The notes under the pieces: generated by a model
Database searches by the model: none
Seen by the model: only the letters and a program-made list of their open reading frames with translations
Told to the model about the DNA's origin: nothing
Origin: Oscillospiraceae bacterium
GTDB taxonomy: Bacteria; Bacillota; Clostridia; Oscillospirales; Acutalibacteraceae
NCBI GenBank assembly: GCA_031268405.1
Contig: JAIRXF010000015.1
Location: forward strand, 32,408-96,407
Reading direction: 5' to 3'
Length of the DNA: 64,000 nucleotides
Position numbers and translations under genes: made by a program
Shown: positions 17,101 to 26,289 of the stretch, piece by piece
Layout of the letters: each line of letters starts with the position of its first letter
How positions within the stretch are numbered: the stretch's first letter is position 1

Positions 17101-19067
17101 CAGATAAAAAAATTAATCAAAAATGTGTTAATAAAACAAGAAATGAATCTTTTGAAGAAATATCAGTTGAAGTAAAAGAAGAGCTATCTAAGGGTAGGCC
17201 AGTTTTATTGATATTCAATTCAATAAATATATCGAATGAATTTCGAGATAATTTTTTTCCACACGCTAAATTGATTCAAGGCGTAGATCCATTGGCGGAC
17301 CGTGAAGCCATAATTCATGCGGGAGAGCAAGAAGCGTTAACAGTTGCAACGAATGCCGCTGGCAGAGGAACAGATATTAAATTGTCACAATTTTCTCGAG
17401 AAAACGGTGGTCTTCACGTTATTATTTTGGATCTTCCTTCCAGAAAAAGAACACTTGATCAAAGCATTGGAAGAACCGCCAGACAGGGGTCTCCGGGTTC
17501 TGCCACTGTTTATATGAAGTGCGGTGATTTTTTTTATGAAGTTGATGATTTTTGTAAGAGTTCTGAAAATTTATTTACCATACAAACTAATTTTGCGAAG
17601 TATTTAAGAGAAAATTGGCCCTGGCTTTTTGATTATAAAAGACAATCAGAACACACAAGTTCAAGAGGTCTTGTTTTTCCTTTTGGCGTAAAATCAGATC
17701 AGGTATTAGAAATTTTTGCTAACATGATTGCGGATAAATTTATTTATTGTGTTTTTATTTTAAATCTTAACAACGAAGATATTTCCCTTGATGTATTTCA
17801 AACAGCTAAACTTAACAATTTGATATTTGATATGGTTTTAACAGCTTGGGGCAATGCCTTTTCTTATATGAATTCACATGAAAAATTTGAAAATATGGAT
17901 CTTTGCGAGCAAGAATATCAAAATTTTATTAGTAACCTTCTTGAATGGCTGCCCTTGCAAACAAAAGATCCTCAAAGCGAAATTAATTTTATTCTTCAAA
18001 AAACAAAAAAGAATGTTGAAGCAGAAAGTTTAATGTGTGGTAACAATCAAATCAACGATACAATCAGAAATCTTCTTGAAGATCGTCGATTTTTAGATTA
18101 TGTTATTGATTGTGGCTGTGATTTTAATGATTTTTCACAAGTGATTAAGTGTTTGCCGCGCAGACTTCAGATGTTGTACACTCTTTATCTTAGAGAGCTT
18201 AAAGAACAAGAATTAGACAATGAAGAGAAAATTGCAACAAGAAATGAAATGAAAAGAGTACTTTCGAAAAGCAATTTTGATGATGATTTAGTGACTGTAG
18301 AAGTTTCTGTCTTTGATACTACTGCTTTTTTAGGCATCAATGGGTTAATAGAGAGAGGTAGGGCCCGTGTGATAAACAGGTTAGACGGTAATGTTTGTAG
18401 TAAAATCGTTCAATTAAAGAGTAAAGATTTAAAATCAATACTTGAATACGGTGAACCCACAAGAAATCAAATAATCGCAACTAAATCTGAAGAGATCATA
18501 ATAAAAGGGCTTTTCAATATTGATATTATTGAAAAAATAAGAAATGCCAGGAATTATTTTAACGGTTTCTGTACGGTCAAAGATATTTCCTTTGCTGCAG
18601 GTTCGTTAATTAATTTCTTTGCTCCTATAGAAGGAAGAAGAATTAATGGTATCAGATCGTGTTTAAAAAGTTCAAAGATTTTTAACAGGGCATGTTTGGG
18701 TCCATTCAAATTTGTTAGCAAAGCAAGTCCTTATATTGGAGTTGCCCTAGACGTCTACGATGGGATAAACAGAAACATTGAATCCAATACAAGCACAGAC
18801 AAAATAGTAACAGATGTTGCTGTCGATGTTGCAACGGGCGTAGCGGGATCATTATTGGCCTTTAAACTCGCAGCAATTGGTTCTAGTTTTGTGTTGCCGC
18901 CTGTAGGAGCGTTGGCGGGTGGTGTAGCTGGATTGTATTGTATTGACACTTTGCTTAATTCTAAAATTGATAATAAATCGATAAAAGATCATGTGAAGGA
19001 CGGTCTTAATCATGCTGCGCGTAGTGGTTATGGCAAGATTACCCGCGCTATTTCGGGCAATAAATGA
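14199..19067 (+). CDS. Giant exported SecA-like ATPase with SH3-like modules
   Basis: This 1622-residue protein begins with a signal peptide (basic MNKIKKEF.., hydrophobic core 19-39, likely cut after KAHA near 45). Two similar SH3-like modules follow (about 46-200 and 210-375; each has NFWDFDVPIF- or NGWNFDVKIY-like starts and a YVPKIF/WVPLKF motif). Next come a polar linker with a 12-residue repeat (460-495) and a SecA-type motor: GEIKTGEGKS (about 661), VDEADNILLDQATSP (about 790), a preprotein-crosslinking-like DYIFKDD region, MIGVTGTIGE, AAGRGTDIKLS (about 1055) and QSIGRTARQGSPGS (about 1087). The C-terminal 100 residues contain a Gly/Ala-rich hydrophobic hairpin. Housekeeping SecA is cytosolic and has no signal peptide, so this is a specialised relative of unknown substrate. 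Confidence 0.8.
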   Translation: MNKIKKEFDLSRILKKIFVVFTILSVSISEVFLFGFANTKAHASLYNWGFEENYMFFATNFWDFDVPIFKNSGEFTGKYFSKFKEYPIIKIDGERAYVTKDKKFYVPKIFVTPTIHSKPARVFRVINDGAKVYKFKENCNHKTSIDCRNDLEVVGKLNLFEEVTIRGASEEFASIDFRGDATKPYFIAADNLECGGKFLKNTLTQKKLDAELFMAKNGWNFDVKIYRDEVYFNQNKACVKSFKETGLSYKPNEEYSVYSIKNNRAYIDKKRDLWVPLKFVSPLMMSGNIKRVSTNKDNVNIYGLKDTDFQKVSPTNIDEDLEILEVTKSAVCVSVRGYLRTDFGDFITTDYKKNKDKIVLIKVEDLKDQDLPPKWFPENAKMSSETIDSIADIYDKDSPNFIFKDYRENRARAMLELYDEYKNEVSKILLQKDENQASEDKNINHQNELEEDRQKISSSDNQTDNQKDVQGDNQTDDQKDVQGDNQTDNQKDVQENAHIRKEIPNFPPKKAFTEKSRKDTDENTEKENLNLSTASVNEDVEKEDFSQTNDVPQVFERNPVTVEDLIDFDSENARYAPYISKILRDSTDPNFSPSITENLVDKDSVNFDVISEKLSKIFNTIYFSQRVRDAKNTEMKPNAVQILAALRLADEVLCGKKRGAIGEIKTGEGKSFIIAVEAILLCEFGKKVDIATTNTELALRDYEDQKVFYEIFNVSSGVLLNKQQDKNFIKQEVSEQINSSGNSINNDDQFSTEALDCQVVYSTNCNFEWLYLKSLFSKDNLRNRPYDVMIVDEADNILLDQATSPALCSIPFAIKDSESILRTVYEMVGLSKKKDEILVILKSKFPDANFTDENVELLIKAADYALNRELGKDYIFKDDTLQIIDSNTGFIRNNTRWGAFVHEMIEIKEKTKIKNPTVIECGVTQLSFFKFYNKMIGVTGTIGENNDQEIFKNYYNVNIFKLPNNLKSDKKINQKCVNKTRNESFEEISVEVKEELSKGRPVLLIFNSINISNEFRDNFFPHAKLIQGVDPLADREAIIHAGEQEALTVATNAAGRGTDIKLSQFSRENGGLHVIILDLPSRKRTLDQSIGRTARQGSPGSATVYMKCGDFFYEVDDFCKSSENLFTIQTNFAKYLRENWPWLFDYKRQSEHTSSRGLVFPFGVKSDQVLEIFANMIADKFIYCVFILNLNNEDISLDVFQTAKLNNLIFDMVLTAWGNAFSYMNSHEKFENMDLCEQEYQNFISNLLEWLPLQTKDPQSEINFILQKTKKNVEAESLMCGNNQINDTIRNLLEDRRFLDYVIDCGCDFNDFSQVIKCLPRRLQMLYTLYLRELKEQELDNEEKIATRNEMKRVLSKSNFDDDLVTVEVSVFDTTAFLGINGLIERGRARVINRLDGNVCSKIVQLKSKDLKSILEYGEPTRNQIIATKSEEIIIKGLFNIDIIEKIRNARNYFNGFCTVKDISFAAGSLINFFAPIEGRRINGIRSCLKSSKIFNRACLGPFKFVSKASPYIGVALDVYDGINRNIESNTSTDKIVTDVAVDVATGVAGSLLAFKLAAIGSSFVLPPVGALAGGVAGLYCIDTLLNSKIDNKSIKDHVKDGLNHAARSGYGKITRAISGNK
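15576..15683 (+). repeat. Three 36-bp tandem repeats coding DNQTDNQKDVQG
   Basis: Codons 460-495 of the SecA-like gene are three near-identical 36-base units coding DNQTDNQKDVQG, DNQTDDQKDVQG and DNQTDNQKDVQE. They form a flexible polar linker between the SH3-like modules and the motor, and could vary in copy number between strains. Confidence 0.85.
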
Positions 19068-19210
19068 GAATATTAAGATTATTCGAAAGTTCTGATATTA
19101 AAAAATTGTTATTGGTGTTTTAGATGCGCCGCGTGGATTTTAATTTTATGATGCTTTCTAAATTTTATTTTGTATATTCTTTGTTTCCTTGCGTTTTTTA
19201 ATTTATTATT

Positions 19211-21301
19211 TTATTTCGTATTTTCATTGTTTTGAGTTTTATTATTATTTCTCAAATTGTGAAAAATAAAAGAAAGCATCGTTATGTCATCAGATTGTGA
19301 GGCTCCACTGACAAAATTGTTTATACATTCCAGGACTAATTCCAGCAATTCTTTAGCGGTCTTGTTGTTTGTACTTTTTTTATTAAGTTCGTTTATCAAT
19401 CTTTTGTCCGAGTAAAGTTCTTTTTTATCGTTGAGTGCTTCGGTTACTCCGTCTGTATAAAAAAACATTTTATCTCCTTTTGATATTGTAATTTCTCGTT
19501 CTTTGTATTTTAAATCTGGAAATGCGGCAAGAACAAACCCGGGTTTTGCATCGATCCAATCAAATTTTTTGCCACTTCTATATATTAAAGGAGGATTATG
19601 ACCGGCGTTTGCATAGATAAGTTTGCCGCTTTCTACATTTAAAATTGCTATAAAGCAAGTTAGAAACATTTCTGCGCCGTTGGTTTCACAGAGTTTTTTA
19701 TTTACTATTTCTAAGACTTTTCCCGGCGATAAACCAGTTTGTGTGCGATCCCTTATTAACGTTTTCGCAATGACCATAAAAAGTGCTGCTGGTACGCCCT
19801 TTCCAGAGACGTCGGCTATAACAAAAGCTATATTTTTTTCATCGACGAAGAAAAAGTCATAAAAATCCCCTCCAACCTGTTTAGCTGGATTCATGAGTGC
19901 ATATACATCAATTTCATTGCGATTAGGAAATGCTGGAAAAACGCAAGGGAGCATGGATTTTTGTATTGTTTTAGCTATATTCAGCTCTGAACTCAATTTA
20001 CTCTTTTCCGACATGACCCTAGAAATTCTTTCAATTTGATCTTTAAGCTTTACAGCCATATCATTAAATGAATTTGCAAGTTTTCCTATTTCATCGTCAG
20101 ATTTTATGATTACTTTGTGATCTAAATTTCCATCGCTTATAATTTTTACACCGTTTTCAAGAATAACAATTGACTTTGTTATGGAAGTTGAAATTTTTCG
20201 AGATAGAAACAGGGTTGTCAAGCATGCAATTGATGAAAAAATAAGATTTATAATTATTTGACTCTTTGTTTGTTCCGACACGAATTTTTCATTTTTTGCG
20301 CCTTCTGATATTATAGATTCTTTTATTTCATTGGCTGGTTCTGTTATTTTATCGTGATTTAAAATTACACCCAAAACCCATTTTGTGTTTTCGACAGTAG
20401 AAAATCCCGAAATAAATTCATCTTCCATTAAACTTCCAGAAGAGTTTTTGTGTAGAGTTATTTGTTCGCGTAGTTTTTTTTCCTGTTCTTCACTTATAAC
20501 ATCGGAGAGCTTTTTGTTTTCATCGGATCCTATTATAAATTTTCCAGATCTACCAAGTAAAAAAGAATATTTTATTATTTCGGTCTCTTTTTTTAGGATG
20601 TTTTTACAAATTTTAATTATTTCCACATCTTCTTCTACAACTCCTGCAAGTTTTCCATTTGGCCAATAAACGGGAGCCGAACAGGTAACCATGGGTTGAT
20701 TTGTAATTAGATCTACGTAAACTTCTGTCCAAAAAATGCCATTATTTTCTACAGCGCCTTTGTACCAATCTCGCTCTCTTCTGTCTACATTGCTGCTTGA
20801 AATATAATCAAAATTAGAATTGGAAATCATGAATCCACTTTGAGAGGCGTAAAAAATATTACTTTTTTCTGGTTTGGCCAGTATGTTGTCCACCGTTTTT
20901 TCAATTGTCTTAATACAATTGTATTCTTCTTGGACTTCAGACATCTTAACATTGGGTTCTAATAGGAATTTATTTGCTTTATAGTTGGAGGGAGCAGGAG
21001 TGTAAACTTTATATAATTCATCCAGATGCAATTTGACTGCAAGGACGTCACTTGAGATTTCATTCAGCTTATTATCTACATTTTTACCATAAGATTCGTT
21101 TGATATAATTGCAAAATTTTCACCATATTTTTCCATTGATTTTATGGTAGCATCGCGTATATTTTCACTTTCTTTGCTTTGATTTTGAGAAAGTTCTTGT
21201 TTAAACTTTATAAGTTCCATAAAATTTAAAATAATTAGAAAACCAAGTACACTTAAGCACAAACTAAGCATCGTGAAAAAAATTTTTTTTTCTATTTTCA
21301 T
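19211..21301 (-). CDS. Membrane sensor PP2C phosphatase (RsbU/SpoIIE type)
   Basis: This 696-residue protein has a transmembrane segment (about 10-29), an extracellular double-Cache-like sensor domain (30-340, with DRRERDWYKGA and GRSGKFIIGSD), a second transmembrane segment (about 346-366), a HAMP linker (367-425) and a cytoplasmic PP2C-type Ser/Thr phosphatase domain. Phosphatase motifs are complete: QVGGDFYDFF, IADVSGKGVPAALFM, NAGHNPPLIY, FYTDGVTEA and SDDITML. Such proteins dephosphorylate anti-sigma-factor antagonists in response to extracellular signals. No partner switch genes are nearby. It is convergent with the SecA-like gene. The end carries an Asn-rich tail. Confidence 0.92.
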   Translation of the reverse strand: MKIEKKIFFTMLSLCLSVLGFLIILNFMELIKFKQELSQNQSKESENIRDATIKSMEKYGENFAIISNESYGKNVDNKLNEISSDVLAVKLHLDELYKVYTPAPSNYKANKFLLEPNVKMSEVQEEYNCIKTIEKTVDNILAKPEKSNIFYASQSGFMISNSNFDYISSSNVDRRERDWYKGAVENNGIFWTEVYVDLITNQPMVTCSAPVYWPNGKLAGVVEEDVEIIKICKNILKKETEIIKYSFLLGRSGKFIIGSDENKKLSDVISEEQEKKLREQITLHKNSSGSLMEDEFISGFSTVENTKWVLGVILNHDKITEPANEIKESIISEGAKNEKFVSEQTKSQIIINLIFSSIACLTTLFLSRKISTSITKSIVILENGVKIISDGNLDHKVIIKSDDEIGKLANSFNDMAVKLKDQIERISRVMSEKSKLSSELNIAKTIQKSMLPCVFPAFPNRNEIDVYALMNPAKQVGGDFYDFFFVDEKNIAFVIADVSGKGVPAALFMVIAKTLIRDRTQTGLSPGKVLEIVNKKLCETNGAEMFLTCFIAILNVESGKLIYANAGHNPPLIYRSGKKFDWIDAKPGFVLAAFPDLKYKEREITISKGDKMFFYTDGVTEALNDKKELYSDKRLINELNKKSTNNKTAKELLELVLECINNFVSGASQSDDITMLSFIFHNLRNNNKTQNNENTK

Positions 21302-21809
21302 CTACCTTTGTTCTCCTTGGAAATCTTTTAAAAGTTAAAATGAAGATATAAATTACGTTTTGTGTATTTTTTTAATGCGCGGCCATATTAGTCTTTACAA
21401 CTTTATGGGAAATATTTGTTAGTTTTTATATTTTAAAAATTTAGAATTTGCAGAGCTATTAATTTTCAAGAAATCTGAGAATTTTAGAACTCTTTGGTGT
21501 ATTTTTTAAAATTTAGTAATTTGCAAAAAACAACCATAATCTTTACAATGAACAGACGAGATGAATTGAGCTTTAATGTTAAGTTAATTAGCATTATAAA
21601 TTACTATAAGTATTGAATATCATATTTATTTTGTTAAAATAACACTTGTATTTATGAGAAAAAGTAAGTAACCACATACATCTTCACGTGCGCGGTGAAT
21701 ACAGTTTATTGAATGAGATTTGCAGAATACAAGAACCGATTGATTGTGCAAAAAAATTAAAAGATGCCATATTTATTTTGTTAAAACAATGTTTGCATTT
21801 GGAGAAAAA
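21302..21809. other. Intergenic region containing a decayed copy of the dnaE 5' end
   Basis: Divergent promoters for the phosphatase gene and dnaE must lie here. The right half is explained by the duplicated segment at 21621-21762. The left half shows no gene or RNA that I recognise. Confidence 0.5.
21621..21762 (+). repeat. Decayed tandem duplicate of the dnaE leader and first codons
   Basis: This segment aligns with 21768-21909 at a constant offset of about 147 bases. Both begin CATATTTATTTTGTTAAAA and both contain ACATCTTCACGT, GTGAATA, TGCAGAATAC and TTGATTGTG in the same order. In this upstream copy the start codon and ribosome binding site are gone and the frame is interrupted, so it is non-coding. 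It is a relic of a short tandem duplication covering the leader and about 30 codons of dnaE. Confidence 0.8.
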
Positions 21810-24800
21810 ATGAGTGATTTTGTACATCTTCACGTACACAGTGAATATAGTCTATTAGATGGAGCTTGCAGAATACGAGAGCTAATTGATTGTGTAAAAA
21901 AATCAAATCAAAGTGCTGTGGCAATAACCGATCATGGGGCTATGTATGGTGCCATTGAGTTTTACAAACAGGCAAAAAAGAACGGAATAAAGCCTATAAT
22001 TGGTTGTGAAGTTTATGTTGCCGCCAGAACACGGTTTGATAAAATCTGGGAACTTGATAACCAAAGCTCACATCTTGTTCTCATTTGCAAAAATTATCAA
22101 GGATATCAGAATCTTATCAATCTGGTTTCCAAGTCATTTATTGAAGGATTCTACAAAAAGCCTCGAATTGATGAAAATTTGTTGTCAAAAAATAGTGATG
22201 GACTCATAGCTTTATCCGCTTGTTTGGCTGGTAAAATTCCTCGTTTGATAATGAAGGGTGATTTGGAAGAAGCTAAAAATGTTGCCAATTTCTATAAAGA
22301 AATTTTCAAAGATAATTTTTATTTGGAGTTGCAAGATCATTACCTTCCCGAACAAAAGATTGTAAATAAAGCTATTTTAGAAATTTCAAAGAAACTTAAT
22401 ATTCCTCTAGTAGCTACTAACGATTGTCATTATATTCTAAAAAGCGATAGTAAAGCTCATAAAATTTTACTCTGTATTCAAACAGGGACTACCATTGCGG
22501 ATAAAAATAGATTTGAATTTCAAAGTGATGAATTTTACATGAAAAGTTCTAAGGAAATGAAAGAGCTTTTTAATTATGCACCCGAGGCCATTGAAAATAC
22601 TTTGAAAATATCAGAACAATGCAACCTTGAAATAGAGTTTGGAAACACACAACTTCCTCACTTTGAAGTTCCCAATAAAGAGGATCATTTTAATTATTTT
22701 AAAAAAAATTGCTATGAAGGATTATATAAACATTATGGTGAAAATCCAGAGGAATTTATAATAAATCGTTTGGAATATGAGTTGAGCACAATTAAAAAGA
22801 TGGGATATGTAGATTATTTTTTAATAGTTGGAGATTTTGTCAATTTTGCAAAGTCACAAAAAATACCAGTAGGGCCTGGTAGAGGGTCTGGCGCGGGGAG
22901 TTTAGCGGCTTTTTGCCTTGGAATTACGGGTATAAATCCACTTGATCATAGTTTGATTTTTGAGAGATTTTTGAACCCAGAACGTGTTAGTATGCCGGAT
23001 TTTGATATTGATTTTTGCTTTATCAGAAGGCAAGAAGTTATAAATTATGTTGTTAGAAAATACGGTCAAGAGCACGTTGCTCAAATAATTACTTTTGGAA
23101 CCATGGCGGCCAGACTTGTTATAAGAGATGTTGGAAGAGCACTTGGAATGCTATATTCCGAAGTTGATAAAATAGCAAAACTTATTCCCATGGAACTTGG
23201 AATAACAATTTCTCAAGCGCTGGAAGCATCGAAAAAATTAAAAGAAAGATATGAATCAGATATTAAAATTCAAGAGCTCATAAATACAGCTTTAAGGCTT
23301 GAAGGTATGCCAAGGCATGCTTCTACTCATGCTGCGGGGGTTGTTATAACTCACAAAAAAGTAAGAGAATATGTGCCTCTTGCAAAACATGATGAGTCAG
23401 TAATTACTCAATACACCATGGATATTCTTGAAAGTCTTGGACTTTTAAAAATGGATTTTTTAGGGCTTAGAACTCTTACGGTTATAAGTGATTGCGAAAA
23501 GTTAGTTTTAAGATACGAAAAAAATTTTGATATAGAAAAGATAAATCTGAAGGACCAAGAGGTTTATAAAATGCTCTCATTAGGGCACACAGAGGGGGTT
23601 TTTCAGTTTGAATCTTCCGGAATGACTAGTTCATTAATGCAACTGAATCCGACATCTCTGGAAGATTTAATTGCTATTATAGCGCTTTATCGACCAGGAC
23701 CGATGAGTTTCATTCCAACTTATATAAAAAACAAGAATAACCCTCAGGAAATAACATATAAAGACGAAAAACTCAAAAATATTCTAAAAGTTACCAACGG
23801 ATGTATAATATATCAGGAGCAGGTTATGCAAATTTTTAGAGAGCTTGCTGGATATTCTCTTGGTAGGGCGGATATTGTTAGAAGGGCTATGTCGAAAAAG
23901 AAATCTGAGGTGATGGAAAAAGAACGTAATGTCTTCATATATGGTCAAAAGCGAAGTGATGAAAGTATAGAGGTGGAGGGATGTGTAAGAAGAGGTATTG
24001 ATGAAAAAATTGCAAATGAAATTTTTGGAGATATGGAAAGTTTTGCTTCGTACGCTTTTAACAAATCTCACGCCGCTGCCTATGCTCTTATTGCTTATAG
24101 AACTGCGTTTTTGAAGTGCAAATATCCCCAACATTATATGGCGGCGCTTTTGACTAGTGCTCTTGGCAACATTGACAGAATAACCAGATATATCTCAGAA
24201 TGTTCTAGAATAGGAATTAAAGTTTTGCCACCCAGTGTAAGTAAAAGCGAAGTAGGTTTTGTTTCCATTGGCGGCGAGATTCGTTTTGGACTTTTAGCCG
24301 TAAAAAATTTAGGACCAAGTGTCATTCAATCCATAATAACAGAAAGAAAGAACGGTAAATTCTTGTCTTTTTATGATTTTTGTAAAAGGATGCACAACAA
24401 TGATTCCAGCAAAGTTAATAAAAGAGCTCTTGAAAGTCTTATAAAGTGTGGCGCGCTTGACAATTTAGGAACCAATCGTCAACAGATGATTATGATGATT
24501 GGTAGAGTGATGGCTGATATTGATGCTATTAAAAAGAGAAATATTTATGGTCAAATTGGTTTTTTTGACAATGTTGATATGGCAGACGAAAAAAGTAAAT
24601 ATTTTGTACCCGATGTAAATGAATTTGATAATGAAACGATACTTTCTATGGAAAAATCAGTAATTGGATTATATCTTTCCGGACACCCTCTTTTTGCATA
24701 TACAGACGAGATTAAATCGAAAAATTATACAAGTTTATTTAGTATTATTTCTGAAAAAAAATATAAAGACGGAGATAAAATTAAAGTTTTAGCTATAGTA

Positions 24801-25268
24801 TCAAGTATAAAATTGAAAAAAACAAAAAATAATGAGACAATGGCCTTTATGAAACTTGAAGATTTAACGGGGTTTGCCGAAACTATAGTTTTCCCCAAAA
24901 CTCTTGCAAAATTTTCTGATTCCATAAAAGAAGGTAGTATAGTAAAAATTACGGCCAGAGTAAGTTTTAGAGAAGATGAAGATCCAGTATTGGTTTGTGA
25001 AGATATTTTTTTAAACGAAACGCAAGGAAATAATTGCGAAAGTGTTTCTCTTTATTTAAAAATTACAAATCGAAATTCAGTTCAGTATAAAAAAGTTAAT
25101 TCAATACTTAGTATATTTTCAGGGAAAACTCCCGTCTATATGTTTTTTGAAAAAGAAAACAAGTTATTGCTTGCTCCCGATGATCTTTTTGTAGAATTAA
25201 ACGATACCCTGATAAGAGAGCTTAAAATTTTGCTTGGGGATGATAATGTTGCGATAAAGCACAAATAA
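21810..25268 (+). CDS. dnaE: DNA polymerase III alpha subunit
   Basis: This 1152-residue replicative polymerase is of the DnaE1 type. It opens with the PHP domain (FVHLHVHSEYSLLDGA, AITDHGAMYG). The polymerase core has GPGRGSGAGSLAAFCLGIT and catalytic aspartates in MPDFDIDF and KMDFLGL. Further on come the helix-hairpin-helix region, an OB-fold (about 1000-1080) and a C-terminal domain. I place the start at ATG 21810, after GGAGAAAA, because MSDFVHLHVHSEYSLLDG is the family start. An open frame extends upstream to 21744, but only through the decayed duplicate. All catalytic residues appear intact. The gene is followed by pfkA after 55 bases, a common clostridial pairing. Confidence 0.96.
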   Translation: MSDFVHLHVHSEYSLLDGACRIRELIDCVKKSNQSAVAITDHGAMYGAIEFYKQAKKNGIKPIIGCEVYVAARTRFDKIWELDNQSSHLVLICKNYQGYQNLINLVSKSFIEGFYKKPRIDENLLSKNSDGLIALSACLAGKIPRLIMKGDLEEAKNVANFYKEIFKDNFYLELQDHYLPEQKIVNKAILEISKKLNIPLVATNDCHYILKSDSKAHKILLCIQTGTTIADKNRFEFQSDEFYMKSSKEMKELFNYAPEAIENTLKISEQCNLEIEFGNTQLPHFEVPNKEDHFNYFKKNCYEGLYKHYGENPEEFIINRLEYELSTIKKMGYVDYFLIVGDFVNFAKSQKIPVGPGRGSGAGSLAAFCLGITGINPLDHSLIFERFLNPERVSMPDFDIDFCFIRRQEVINYVVRKYGQEHVAQIITFGTMAARLVIRDVGRALGMLYSEVDKIAKLIPMELGITISQALEASKKLKERYESDIKIQELINTALRLEGMPRHASTHAAGVVITHKKVREYVPLAKHDESVITQYTMDILESLGLLKMDFLGLRTLTVISDCEKLVLRYEKNFDIEKINLKDQEVYKMLSLGHTEGVFQFESSGMTSSLMQLNPTSLEDLIAIIALYRPGPMSFIPTYIKNKNNPQEITYKDEKLKNILKVTNGCIIYQEQVMQIFRELAGYSLGRADIVRRAMSKKKSEVMEKERNVFIYGQKRSDESIEVEGCVRRGIDEKIANEIFGDMESFASYAFNKSHAAAYALIAYRTAFLKCKYPQHYMAALLTSALGNIDRITRYISECSRIGIKVLPPSVSKSEVGFVSIGGEIRFGLLAVKNLGPSVIQSIITERKNGKFLSFYDFCKRMHNNDSSKVNKRALESLIKCGALDNLGTNRQQMIMMIGRVMADIDAIKKRNIYGQIGFFDNVDMADEKSKYFVPDVNEFDNETILSMEKSVIGLYLSGHPLFAYTDEIKSKNYTSLFSIISEKKYKDGDKIKVLAIVSSIKLKKTKNNETMAFMKLEDLTGFAETIVFPKTLAKFSDSIKEGSIVKITARVSFREDEDPVLVCEDIFLNETQGNNCESVSLYLKITNRNSVQYKKVNSILSIFSGKTPVYMFFEKENKLLLAPDDLFVELNDTLIRELKILLGDDNVAIKHK

Positions 25269-25323
25269 ATTATTTTAATTTAATTTTAAAAGGAAATTTA
25301 AGAATATTTTCGGAGGATTTACC

Positions 25324-26289
25324 ATGAAAAACAGAACTATTGCTGTTTTGACAAGCGGGGGTGATGCTCCCGGTATGAATGCATGTATTCGCGCTGTTGT
25401 GAGAACTGCGCTTAATAGTCGTGCGTGGATTTTTGGTGTGCGTAGAGGCTATGATGGTTTAATCAATGAGAATATTTTTAGAATGGATTTTTCAAGCGTT
25501 TCCGATATTATTCATCGAGGCGGCACTATGTTGTATACAGCCAGAAGTCCTCAATTTAAAACCCCGAAAGGTTTAAAAAAAGCGGCATTATTTTGCAAAG
25601 ATAAAAAAATAAATGGCATAATTACCATAGGCGGAGACGGAACTTTTAGAGGAGCTATGGAACTTGGGAAAATGGGAATTCCATGCATATGTGTGCCTGG
25701 AACAATAGACAACGATGTTGGATTTAGCGAATATACAATAGGATTCGATACAGCAATGAACACTGCAATTGATATGATAGATAAAATTCGAGATACAGCT
25801 CAATCACACAATCGTTGCAGCATAGTGGAAGTTATGGGAAGACATTGCGGAAGGATTGCGCTGTACACCGGAATTGCTGTTGGTGCAGTGGCGATTTTAA
25901 TTCCAGAAAAACCTTGTGATTTCGAAAAAGACATAGTAAATCCCATGAAAAATAGATTGAAGTATGGAAAACATCATTTTATCATAGTTGTTTCTGAGGG
26001 TGTTGGTAATATCGATAAACTCGCTGTTAAAATAAAAAATGAAGTCCAAATAGAAACCCGAACTACAGTTCTTGGGCATGTGCAAAGAGGTGGTGCACCA
26101 ACTTTGAGAGATAGAGTTTTGGCAAGTGAAATGGGATATAAAGCCGCTAAATTACTGTGTGAAGGCGAAGGAAATTGTGTTTTGGCAGCTAAGAATGGAA
26201 GGGTTGTAAAAATAAATATGGAAGAAGCTGCAAATATGAAAAAAGAATTTAAAGATGAACTTTACGAAGCTGCCTTAAAAATACGGTAA
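25324..26289 (+). CDS. pfkA: ATP-dependent 6-phosphofructokinase
   Basis: At 321 residues this is the standard bacterial PfkA length. It phosphorylates fructose 6-phosphate in glycolysis. Visible motifs are TSGGDAPGMNACIRAVVR (nucleotide binding), the ITIGGDGTFRGA loop, catalytic PGTIDND and VEVMGRHCGRIAL (sugar phosphate). ATG follows CGGAGGATTTACC. The 55-base gap after dnaE and the shared direction suggest one transcript. No loss of key residues is seen. Confidence 0.96.
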   Translation: MKNRTIAVLTSGGDAPGMNACIRAVVRTALNSRAWIFGVRRGYDGLINENIFRMDFSSVSDIIHRGGTMLYTARSPQFKTPKGLKKAALFCKDKKINGIITIGGDGTFRGAMELGKMGIPCICVPGTIDNDVGFSEYTIGFDTAMNTAIDMIDKIRDTAQSHNRCSIVEVMGRHCGRIALYTGIAVGAVAILIPEKPCDFEKDIVNPMKNRLKYGKHHFIIVVSEGVGNIDKLAVKIKNEVQIETRTTVLGHVQRGGAPTLRDRVLASEMGYKAAKLLCEGEGNCVLAAKNGRVVKINMEEAANMKKEFKDELYEAALKIR

